A stretch of 64,000 bases of DNA from Engelhardtia mirabilis (GTDB taxonomy: Bacteria > Planctomycetota > UBA1135 > GCA-002686595): the NCBI GenBank assembly GCA_007751255.1, contig CP036296.1, forward strand, positions 3,100,001 to 3,164,000, read 5' to 3'. Positions 8,168-16,031 of this stretch are shown piece by piece; position 1 is the first letter of the stretch, and every line of letters starts with the position of its first letter. A program made the position numbers and the translations under genes. A model generated the notes under the pieces. That model was not told the origin of the DNA. It saw only the letters and a list, made by a program, of their open reading frames with translations, and made no database searches.

Positions 8168-9391
8168 TCATGTTTGACAGCAACCATGCTGTCCGTGGCC
8201 AGTCCCGACAGTGGTGATCTTTACGCCGGAACTTGAGAGTCCGCAACGAATGGACCCGTTGCATTCAGAACCTTGGGCTGAGTCATCCCCGCTCATCGAC
8301 ACCGATTGAACTCTGCTACCCAGGTAGCGAAGCAGGTCGGAGTCAACTTTGTCGATCTGAGTTTTTGTGGGACTTTCGATTTGCTTCGGCACAGCAGTGC
8401 ATCTTATTGAGAGGTTGAGACTGCGGCACGCGCTGACCACGCTTGGGTGTGGATGGCATCTAGTTCGCGAAGTTGATACCCCCCTGCTCCCATTTGATAC
8501 TAGAACCAAACCGCCGCCATCAATTGATCCACTTCTAGCAAGCCCTTGTAGGATTCGAGTATCTTCCGATTCGATCCCTCTGGACAAACTCGCGCCGTGG
8601 TGTGACGCCACGATCACGTCGGATTGAAGGTCCGCCTGGACTAGCCCTGAGTCTAATGCCTCTTCTAGTTCTTCGCCGGTTGCATCGCCTAGAAGTAGAA
8701 TTCTCTCATCCGATCGGCCTATGAGCTGCAATACGATACTGGTATCGTTTGAGGCTGGCAGGCCTCGAGCGATCGCACCTAGGACGTCAGAGGGCGTCGA
8801 TGTCGTTGCATCAACAAATGTCAGGTCGGTAGCGGTTGCGAGTCGAGATTCTGTAGGCCCCCAGATCTTTGGGTCAACACCCTCTCTTTTACACGATGCC
8901 ACAAAACGCGCGGACAGCTTTCCACTATCTAGTGTCTTCCCGAGTAGGGCCGGCTCAAATGGCGCGCCTTGCTCAGCAAGAATCTGATTCTCAAGTGCGA
9001 GAAGTTGAGTGAGCGCCCAAAGCGATCTGTAGGTTCGCGCGAGTGGGCTTCCCACTATCGATCGCCTGAGCCCAGCTTCCGTCGCGAGGGCTGCGCGAAT
9101 CACTGTTGTCTCCAGCAGCTTGTTGCAGAAGAAGCCTCTAATCGCACGCCGGACCTTCTTGAATTTGTCGCTGCGGAGGTCCTCGAAGCCATTGATGTGA
9201 TCGAGGTCTAGATGGGAGACAAACGCGTAGATCTCGCAGTCGCCGTCGATGCGCTCGCTTAGGAACTCAAGTGCTGGATTCGAGCTGCTTGCATGGCCCT
9301 GAAGGCCGCAGTCATATAGGATGAAGAGCCTCTCCGAGAGCTCAACGACTGCAGAAAGCGCATGGCCAACTGACATCAAGTACAGCTGCAT
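8168..9391 (-). CDS. ComEC/Rec2-like metallo-beta-lactamase-fold hydrolase (stand-alone)
   Basis: The 407-residue soluble protein begins like the hydrolase domain of ComEC (MQLYLMSVGH, then a short strand and YDCG). The metal motif is SHLDLDHING (His60, Asp62, Asp64, His65). NDTSIVLQL, LLLGDAT (Asp236) and VASHHGAS (His264/265) complete a ComEC-type active site. There are no membrane helices or competence neighbours. A strong Shine-Dalgarno (AGGAGG, three bases before the ATG) fixes the start. It is the last gene of a minus-strand trio, 64 bp after the receiver gene, and is plainly AT-richer than nadK. The substrate (nucleic acid, nucleotide or phosphodiester) is not predictable; in this context it could be an effector enzyme controlled by the two signalling genes. 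Confidence 0.8.
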   Translation of the reverse strand: MQLYLMSVGHALSAVVELSERLFILYDCGLQGHASSSNPALEFLSERIDGDCEIYAFVSHLDLDHINGFEDLRSDKFKKVRRAIRGFFCNKLLETTVIRAALATEAGLRRSIVGSPLARTYRSLWALTQLLALENQILAEQGAPFEPALLGKTLDSGKLSARFVASCKREGVDPKIWGPTESRLATATDLTFVDATTSTPSDVLGAIARGLPASNDTSIVLQLIGRSDERILLLGDATGEELEEALDSGLVQADLQSDVIVASHHGASLSRGIESEDTRILQGLARSGSIDGGGLVLVSNGSRGVSTSRTRCHPHPSVVSACRSLNLSIRCTAVPKQIESPTKTQIDKVDSDLLRYLGSRVQSVSMSGDDSAQGSECNGSIRCGLSSSGVKITTVGTGHGQHGCCQT

Positions 9392-9455
9392 GATCCTCCT
9401 CTCATTCTGATTGAATAATTGAGCTGGGATGTTCGAGATGTAGATCGCTTCGGGG

Positions 9456-10214
9456 TTATTCCAGCTTGTCGATAGTGCGTCTCATTAAGGAAAACAAACT
9501 GTCGAGGCCAGAAGTTGACCAGTCCACGGAATCTGAGGTCCTCGAGTGAATTGTTACTCCACCACCGTCTTGGGTGATTCTCTCCTCGGTCTGAATAATG
9601 AAGCTTGCCCCCGGTTGACGACAAGAAGTTGGGATTAACTCAAGCTCGAGGAATGCTGAAGCTGCCCAACCCTCATCTCTCCTTGTGAGCGCGATCTCAG
9701 CCATTCCTGTGTGCTCCTTCCAAGACCTCTTGAAATCGATCTGAATGACCGACGCGACGACCTCTTCTACTACTCGTCCCTCTACTCCGAGGAAAAAAGG
9801 GATCTGATTCCATAGGTCGTCTGCTTCGGTGACCTTTGCGAACGCCTTCACGGCCCCATTGCGCCGAGCTTCGGCTAGGTAGTCGTCCGATGCGGACGAG
9901 TAGGCGAGGAGTTCGATCGCGAGCCTACTGCCGGAGTCCTTTGTTCTTCTCCACTGATCGATCTCCCGAATGAGCGAGACTCCTGTCTCGGCATTATCGT
10001 CTTCGAGCATCAGGTCCATGACGACGACTGCCTGAATTGGACGCCTCTCCGCGTCCCAAGATCGCAAAGTCTCTAAGGCCTCTTCGCGTGTTGCTACGGT
10101 GCAGGTGTGGACGGAGGGGTGCGTGTGTCGCACCAGCTCCAAATCCGGCTCTAGTTGCTCGAACTCGTCATCAACTGCGAGCACGCGAGGCTCAGGGAGA
10201 GAGAGTAGGGTCAT
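9456..10214 (-). CDS. response-regulator-type receiver protein with unknown C-terminal domain
   Basis: Residues about 10-130 form a receiver domain: acidic pocket VDDE (Asp15-Glu17), phospho-acceptor VVVMDLML (Asp67), the Ser of AYSS (106) and a conserved Lys in KAFAKV (127). The remaining ~120 residues match no output domain I recognise; there is no helix-turn-helix, GGDEF or HD motif, so transcriptional output is not supported. A good Shine-Dalgarno (GGAGGAA) precedes the ATG. It lies 58 bp after the histidine kinase and 64 bp before the MBL-fold gene. The obvious role is to receive phosphate from the kinase; whether it then acts on the MBL protein is inference. Confidence 0.75.
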   Translation of the reverse strand: MTLLSLPEPRVLAVDDEFEQLEPDLELVRHTHPSVHTCTVATREEALETLRSWDAERRPIQAVVVMDLMLEDDNAETGVSLIREIDQWRRTKDSGSRLAIELLAYSSASDDYLAEARRNGAVKAFAKVTEADDLWNQIPFFLGVEGRVVEEVVASVIQIDFKRSWKEHTGMAEIALTRRDEGWAASAFLELELIPTSCRQPGASFIIQTEERITQDGGGVTIHSRTSDSVDWSTSGLDSLFSLMRRTIDKLE

Positions 10215-10272
10215 TACCGTTCCTCCATTCTTGGATGTCTTGGCGATCGTCGAGGCGCTGTCGAGCTTTGGG

Positions 10273-12171
10273 CTAGCGTTGCGATCGGGGTCTGGCGAGT
10301 TGAAAGCGAAGTGTTGCAGAGACGATGTGTCCTTCGTTCCGCTGGCGACGGTTCATGTCATCGAGAAACGACTCGCTTGAGAATGTGAGGTGGCCGCCAT
10401 GCAAGTCCATAATTGTCTTAACGTTTGCGAGCCCAAAGCCACTCCCTTCGATCTCTCTCTCGATATCTCTGGTTGATCCGCGGATGCCGGGCCCAGTGAG
10501 TGAGGCTATTTCTCCCGAGGAGATCCCAAGCCCTCGGTCCGTTACCTGAATGTCTAAGTAGGGTTCCAGTACGCGGCAGCCAATCTCGATGACTGTGTTT
10601 CGCCAGGCGTATTTGATGGCGTTGTCTATCAGGTCATCGAGGGCGATCTCCGCGAGTAGGTCGTCGGCGAGGATGTTTGGGGCTGACCTTATCGAGTCGT
10701 AGACCGCAAAACGCTGCCCTCTTCGAGCAGCTCGAACTTGCCATCGTTCCGTGACAAGAAAGATCAGATCTGATGGTCTCGTAGGCTGCAGATTCACCTC
10801 CGATTCGTCGAGTTGACCTCGATACAGCCTGAGCTGGTGGTCAACCCGCGCAGAAGCTCGTTCGGTCTCTATTCTCGCCCTATTGAGCGAAGCCAGCGCA
10901 GCAGTTTCGCTGTGACCGATCTCAAGATCTCGACGAATGTGTTGGAGCTCCGTTCGAATCCCAGCGAGTGGCCCTTTGAGGGTATGCGAGATTCGGGCTA
11001 TAACTTCCCGAAGTTTGTCCCTCTGGAGCACGGCTTCGTCCAGGTCGAGAGTTCCGCCTAAGGCTGATGATAAGGCCAGTAGCAGATCTACTGTTCGCTC
11101 CTGAAATCGACGTTGCCGAACAGAAAACACCGCGAGTGAACCACACCTATTGGATGAGCGCCACGGGACGAGCAGCCCCGACTTGAGGCGAAGCTGCTTC
11201 ATCACTCGTTGATTCTTTGCTTGGGGGTGTCGGGAGATGTCGTCGATGGATAGAACTTCCCTTGTGAAGGCGACCTCCGAGGAGAGACTTGACTTGTCTA
11301 GGGTGCTGATCTCGTCAAGTACTGCTGAAAATCCGACTTGGGCAATAAGCGTCATTGCCGATTTCGACTTGGCATTGACTGCTTCATAGATTGCGACGGC
11401 CGGGCAGTTCGCAATCTTCGCGGCGCCTCTAGCTACTTGGTTGCTGAGTCGGTTCCATGGTGGGCGCTGCAGTTCCGCGATAAGGATCTGCATTTCGCCA
11501 GACTGACGGCGAGCCCAGGCCCCTTGCATTACTAGTCCAATGAGGCTCGCAGCGTGTTCGAGGATGATCTGGTCCGACTCTTTCGAGAATCCGAGTAGAT
11601 TTAATTCGCCGCTCGACGTCGTCCTGTTAAAGGCGCGGATGACTCCTTCGCCTTCTTGGCCGCCTCGAAATGGGATGAGTGCGAGGGATGCGATCTTCTT
11701 TGAGGCTAGCCGGTTGCTCCAATAGCGGATTCTGTCGGGCGAGGCATTGGGGTAATTGCTAATTTCATCCCCGTTCAGGTATATGGCCCTTCCATTGCTA
11801 AAGGCCTGGCCGGTGAAGGGCTCTCCGAGGCCGTATTTCTCAATCTCGCCAGTTGCTGGCCTAACTTCGGGTCCCCCTACGCTTGCCAGGCAGTGAAGTG
11901 ATTGATCTGCCGCGAAATAGGCGAAGATTGACACCGCTTCCACATTCAGCGACTCGTGAACGGTTGCTAGGACCCGACGCGCGTCGCGCCGGAGCCGGTC
12001 AAGCGGCGGCTCTCCCGGTCGAGACTCTGAAGCAGACGCGACTTCTGATTCGAGGATCCGACGCGCGAGATCCAAGATGGGGCTGTCCTTGCCTCGATTA
12101 TCCGACCTTCCTCGCCCGCGAATTAGAGATGAGAAGTCACAATCACCAGAGGATGGTGTGGGGGTGTGCAT
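10273..12171 (-). CDS. GAF-GAF sensor histidine kinase, soluble
   Basis: A 632-residue cytoplasmic kinase without membrane segments. Two GAF-like sensor domains occupy about 60-215 and 235-385. The dimerisation/phosphotransfer helix has ISHTLKGPLAG (His396). The catalytic ATPase domain has the N box DDLIDNAIKYA (Asn517), G1 DRGLGIS (Asp545) and G2 GSGFGLANV (576-580), so all catalytic elements are intact. It is the first gene of the three-gene AT-rich cassette. The ATG at 12171 has only a weak ribosome site, so the exact start is uncertain. No transmembrane sensor means it responds to an internal signal such as a small ligand, redox change or stress. Confidence 0.88.
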   Translation of the reverse strand: MHTPTPSSGDCDFSSLIRGRGRSDNRGKDSPILDLARRILESEVASASESRPGEPPLDRLRRDARRVLATVHESLNVEAVSIFAYFAADQSLHCLASVGGPEVRPATGEIEKYGLGEPFTGQAFSNGRAIYLNGDEISNYPNASPDRIRYWSNRLASKKIASLALIPFRGGQEGEGVIRAFNRTTSSGELNLLGFSKESDQIILEHAASLIGLVMQGAWARRQSGEMQILIAELQRPPWNRLSNQVARGAAKIANCPAVAIYEAVNAKSKSAMTLIAQVGFSAVLDEISTLDKSSLSSEVAFTREVLSIDDISRHPQAKNQRVMKQLRLKSGLLVPWRSSNRCGSLAVFSVRQRRFQERTVDLLLALSSALGGTLDLDEAVLQRDKLREVIARISHTLKGPLAGIRTELQHIRRDLEIGHSETAALASLNRARIETERASARVDHQLRLYRGQLDESEVNLQPTRPSDLIFLVTERWQVRAARRGQRFAVYDSIRSAPNILADDLLAEIALDDLIDNAIKYAWRNTVIEIGCRVLEPYLDIQVTDRGLGISSGEIASLTGPGIRGSTRDIEREIEGSGFGLANVKTIMDLHGGHLTFSSESFLDDMNRRQRNEGHIVSATLRFQLARPRSQR

Positions 12172-13065
12172 CTGGATGGTGTATTGGCTTGATGGGCTAC
12201 GATGGTCTGGAAGCGATTGTTGAATCCAGCCGTCGCCACTCTTGTACAGTATCGCGATTGACGGTGACGGGGCCGCTCACTAAGTTCTCGTGACGACTTC
12301 TCAAGATCTCGTGATGGCGCGCGCAGCCCTTTCGGGCCTGGCTCAATCGGTCTTGGAGAGGCGCAGGATACCGCTCTGCGCGAACGGGGCATCATCGGGG
12401 TGATCTTGGGAGGGCGTTTCCGTTGAAGGGGGGCAATGAACTGAGTTGCGGCTGTCGCGGGCTTAGATCGGCGGCATGCCCCCGAGCAATGTCTTCGAAT
12501 TGACGCCATACTGGTCGACCTTCTCGTCGTAGCGTCACTGCTGATGCGTGCGTGGGGTCGGCGAATTAGTGCTGGTCGGGGGATCAACTACGGAGGCAGC
12601 TTCTCTAGCACTCTCCGCGTACGATATTGAGAGTGTCTTTCTGGGTCAATAGGGGTGATCGGCCTACCGCCTCCGCGGGGCCTCCCCCTCGGCCTCGCCT
12701 ACGACACCACCACCGAAGCCAAGTCCCCGAGCCTCCGGGTTCTGACGGCATAACCAAAGCCCGCCTTCAGCTGGTGCCATCGGCCCGACCACCTCTTTGT
12801 GGCGAGTGAAAGCTCCAGGGTGATTGAGGGAGCCCTGTACTTGCGCAAGAAGTTCAAGTTCATGGCGATCAGGCCTGGGTCGCCCTTCGAAGGAGTTGCG
12901 ATGATTGGATCGATAGCGAGCTGACGGACGTGTATCGGGGAACTTCCGTGTGTTCGACCCTCAATCCAAGGGTTGCAGTTGGAGTGAATGCAGGTGTTTG
13001 GCGCAGGCCGCTAGGAATGGGGACGCTGTTCTATGCGTTCGAGCTACGCTTTCCGTCTGGCTGCG
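12172..13065. other. gene-poor stretch upstream of the signalling cassette
   Basis: Nearly 0.9 kb in a genome otherwise packed with genes. Base composition is mixed and lower in GC on the cassette side. Open frames here (for example a 154-codon minus-strand frame at 12123-12587) are rich in Arg/Ser/Pro, overlap the kinase start and resemble no family. A 54-codon minus-strand frame at about 12685-12860, starting MNLNFLRKYRAPS, is the only one with a natural-looking composition, and I cannot identify it. I see no inverted terminal repeats, tRNA or integrase. It most likely holds the cassette promoter plus decayed acquired DNA. Confidence 0.5.
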
Positions 13066-15021
13066 TCACTCGCACGCGATCAATTCGAGACCGTCCGAGA
13101 AGGCCAAGCCACCCGGCTGACCCGCGTCGGCGGCGATCGACTGGAAGTGGAAGCGCAGCCCGGCCAGCACCGGGTCGTCGGGGATCACCAGGATCCACAG
13201 GGCGCTGCCGCCGGGGATCGTCGCGATTGGCTGGACCGCGACCAGGCTCGCCAGGTCGATCAACACCACCCCGCCGCCCAGGGGCAGGTTGCCGGCCGCC
13301 AGCGACAGGCCCGTGAAGACCAGGTCCCCCGGCGCGCCCGTGGTGATCAGGTCGACGTTCTGACCCAGGGTCCCGTCGTTGACGCCGGTCAGGGTCATGG
13401 TGTGGGCGGCCGTCCCGCTGCCGTAGGCGCTGAAGCCGCAGGGCTGCAGGGGCACGATGATCTGACCGCTGCTCGAGCTGTTGCCGGCGATGTCCGTGAA
13501 GGTGATCTCGTAGACCAGGCGCGTGCCGAGGCCAGCGGCGGTGTCGGTCATCTCGAAGCGATAGATCGAACCGCTGGACTGCAGCACCTTGCCAGCAGTG
13601 GTGGCGCCCTGGAAGGCTCCGACGTCGACCCGGTAGCTGACCTGTCCGGTGACCCAGTTCTTGCCGTCGTCGTGGACTTGGTCCATGACCTGGGCGCGGA
13701 CCACCCAGGGCCCGGCCGGGCCGGCGCCGACGAGCGCCTCGAGGCGCTGGATGACGGGCGCGAGCGTGTCCGCGGGCCCGTTGTTGAGGTAGATCTTGTT
13801 GTCCCAGGACGACGAGGAGCTCTCACCCTGCACTGTGATCAGGTCGTAGTCGGCGTCGTTGTCGATGTCGACCACGGCCACGTCGAGGGTCTTGTCGGAG
13901 ATGTTGGTGATCTCGCTGGTGAGCTGGGTGAAGCTCCCACCGCCGTTGTTGCGGATCAGCTTCTCGCGCGCGCCAAGGGAGCCGATCACCACGTCCAAGT
14001 CGGCGTCCATGTCGTAGTCGATGAAGGCGACCTCGTTGTCGTCGTCACCGCCGATCTGGGGTGCCTTGGTGAAGCTGAGCGCGCCGTTCTCGACCGTGTT
14101 GTTGCGCGCGGGCCCGTCGCTGAAGCCGACCAGGCTCAGGAAGAAGATGTCGAGGTCTGTGTCGCCGTCCAGGTCGGCGAGGTCGGACTCGTAGACGTTC
14201 CCGCTGGTGGCGGGGGTCAGGGCCGAGGCGTCGCTGAAGTTGCCGGCGCCGTCGTTCAAGAGCAGGTGGTGGATGCCGCCGGGCGAGTTGCCGCGGTTGG
14301 TGCCGTAGAGGTCCAGGTCCCAGTCGAGGTCGATGTCGACCAGGTCTACGTCCAAGTGGCCAATCTTGATCGGGGCGTTCAGGCCGGCGGCGTCCTCGGT
14401 GAACACGCCGCTGCCGTCGTTGATGAACAGGTGCGGCCGGCCTCCCGGGGCGGCGTTGAAGACCGGCCCGGTGTCACCGATCACGAAGTCCAGGTCGCCG
14501 TCGTTGTCCACGTCGCCGAAGCTGGCGCCGGCGGACGAGAACAGGGCCGTCAGGCCGCGGGTCGCGCCCTGCTCGTCGAAGAAGCCCGGCTGGGCTGCGC
14601 CGCGGTTGATGAACAGGAAGGGCGGGTCGGTGGCGAAGGCGTTGGAGTAGAGGGCGTCGACCCAGCCGTCACCGTCCACGTCGGCCGTGTTGACGTTCTT
14701 GGCGTGGGAGACGTGGTTGCCAAGGCGCGCGAGGCCCTCCTCGGCGAACTGGCCCGGGCCCAGCTCGAGCTGGTTGATGACCAGGCCCGCCTGGCGCTTG
14801 GTGCCGGGGCTGTAGAGGCCGTCGCCGTTGGCCAGGAACAGGTCCTGGTCGCCGTCCTGGTCGACGTCGGCGGCCTCGACGCCTTCGGTCCACACGAAGC
14901 CGCCCGGGAGGGAGGCTTGGTAGGTGAACTGCTGGGCGCCGGCGGTGCCCGCCAGGGCGGCCGAGGCGGCGACGAGGACGAGCGGGCGGAGCTTGGGAGT
15001 GAACGGTCGGGCCGGGAGCAT
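13066..15021 (-). CDS. secreted FG-GAP/VCBS repeat protein
   Basis: A signal peptide (LRPLVLVAASAALAGTAGA then QQ) precedes at least seven FG-GAP/VCBS-type repeats, each with a calcium-loop-like D-x-D-x-D core: ADVDQDGDQDLF, ADVDGDGWVDAL, GDVDNDGDLDFV, VDIDLDWDLDLY, ADLDGDTDLDIF, IDYDMDADLDVV and VDIDNDADYDLI. They are expected to fold as a secreted beta-propeller. A C-terminal region of about 110 residues starts CGFSAYGSGTAAHTMTLTG and ends in a beta-rich stretch finishing with a cysteine. The ATG at 15021 is preferred over an upstream GTG at 15066 because it leaves a normal signal peptide. It lies 128 bp after lolD on the same strand. The ligand and function are unknown. Confidence 0.85.
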   Translation of the reverse strand: MLPARPFTPKLRPLVLVAASAALAGTAGAQQFTYQASLPGGFVWTEGVEAADVDQDGDQDLFLANGDGLYSPGTKRQAGLVINQLELGPGQFAEEGLARLGNHVSHAKNVNTADVDGDGWVDALYSNAFATDPPFLFINRGAAQPGFFDEQGATRGLTALFSSAGASFGDVDNDGDLDFVIGDTGPVFNAAPGGRPHLFINDGSGVFTEDAAGLNAPIKIGHLDVDLVDIDLDWDLDLYGTNRGNSPGGIHHLLLNDGAGNFSDASALTPATSGNVYESDLADLDGDTDLDIFFLSLVGFSDGPARNNTVENGALSFTKAPQIGGDDDNEVAFIDYDMDADLDVVIGSLGAREKLIRNNGGGSFTQLTSEITNISDKTLDVAVVDIDNDADYDLITVQGESSSSSWDNKIYLNNGPADTLAPVIQRLEALVGAGPAGPWVVRAQVMDQVHDDGKNWVTGQVSYRVDVGAFQGATTAGKVLQSSGSIYRFEMTDTAAGLGTRLVYEITFTDIAGNSSSSGQIIVPLQPCGFSAYGSGTAAHTMTLTGVNDGTLGQNVDLITTGAPGDLVFTGLSLAAGNLPLGGGVVLIDLASLVAVQPIATIPGGSALWILVIPDDPVLAGLRFHFQSIAADAGQPGGLAFSDGLELIACE

Positions 15022-15149
15022 GGGGGGCCGGGGCTGGGGTCGAGGATCGGGGTGGGGCCTGCGCACACCGCGAGCTTAGCCCGACCTGGCGCGCCCGTGG
15101 GGGATCGCCCATGGGGGCCTGGCCCCGAACCGCGGGCTCCCCGACCCGC

Positions 15150-16031
15150 TCAGCGCCTGGTCAGCAGGCGGCCGTCGACCATCTCGAGAGCCCGGCTGCA
15201 GCGGCTGGCGACCCGTTCGTCGTGGGTCACCATCAGCAGGCTGAAGCCCAGGCGCCGGTGCTCCGCGAAGAGCAGCTCGAGCACGTCCTCGCCGGTCTGG
15301 GTGTCCAGGTTTCCCGTCGGTTCGTCGGCGATGATCAACGGGGGGTCGTTGAACAGGGCCCTGGCGATGGCAACCCTTTGGCGCTCACCGCCGGACAGTT
15401 GACCCGGGCGGTGTTTGAGGCGCTGACCCAGGCCGAAGGCCTCGAGCATCTCGGTGGCCCGTTGGCGCAGACCGGCCCGTCGGCGCCTGAACCCTGCCGT
15501 GCTGTTGGAGATCATGGCCGGCAGCAGCACGTTCTCGATCGCCGTCAGCTCCGGCAGCAGGTGGTAGAACTGGAACACGAAGCCGATCTGACCGTTGCGC
15601 AGGGCCGAGCGCTGGGTCGGCGACAACTTCCAGGTATCGACGCCGCCCAGCTCGACGGTGCCGGCGGAGGGGCGATCGAGCAGGCCGAGCACGTGCAGCA
15701 GGGTGGACTTGCCCGCGCCCGAAGCACCGACCAGGGCGACGCTCTCCCCGTGGGCCAGGTCCAGGTCGACGCCGTGCAGGATCTCGATCTTGCGCTCACC
15801 GATCGCGTAGGACTTCTGGATGCCGCGCGCCGAGAGCAAGGGCCCGGCTCCCCGGGGCTTCGCCGGCTTCGAACGCGGGTCCGTCTCCAAGGGCAGCGCG
15901 AATCCGGCGGAAACGGGGGCTGTGGAACCGAAGGCGCCCTGACCGTAGGGGTCGGACCCAGTGGGGTCCGGGCCCGTGGGGTCCGAACCGGCCGCGCCGT
16001 GAGCGGTGGGGTCTTGCATCGCGTCGCTCAC
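15150..16031 (-). CDS. lolD: ABC transporter ATP-binding protein, LolD/MacB type
   Basis: ATPase partner of the FtsX-type permease encoded just upstream. Walker A GASGAGKST, Q-loop FVFQFYHLLPELTA, signature LSGGERQRVAIARAL, Walker B LIIADEPTGNLD and H-loop VTHD are all intact. The GTG at 16031 overlaps the permease stop as GTGA, giving a 293-residue protein; an ATG four codons later is also possible. It has an odd N-terminal extension of about 55 residues with a G-[SP]-D-P-[TY] repeat not usual in LolD. With the permease it should form a lipoprotein-release (Lol) or related MacB-like machine at the inner membrane. Confidence 0.9.
   Translation of the reverse strand: MSDAMQDPTAHGAAGSDPTGPDPTGSDPYGQGAFGSTAPVSAGFALPLETDPRSKPAKPRGAGPLLSARGIQKSYAIGERKIEILHGVDLDLAHGESVALVGASGAGKSTLLHVLGLLDRPSAGTVELGGVDTWKLSPTQRSALRNGQIGFVFQFYHLLPELTAIENVLLPAMISNSTAGFRRRRAGLRQRATEMLEAFGLGQRLKHRPGQLSGGERQRVAIARALFNDPPLIIADEPTGNLDTQTGEDVLELLFAEHRRLGFSLLMVTHDERVASRCSRALEMVDGRLLTRR

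Noticed and set aside
8168-13065. Prophage or integrative element
   Set aside because: Composition is atypical, but there is no integrase, transposase, phage gene, tRNA attachment site or flanking direct repeat visible.
13066-15402. Plus-strand open frame of nearly 800 codons over the VCBS gene
   Set aside because: It is the complement of the calcium-loop repeats, giving Val/Asp/Gln/His-rich nonsense. The signal peptide and repeats support the minus strand.
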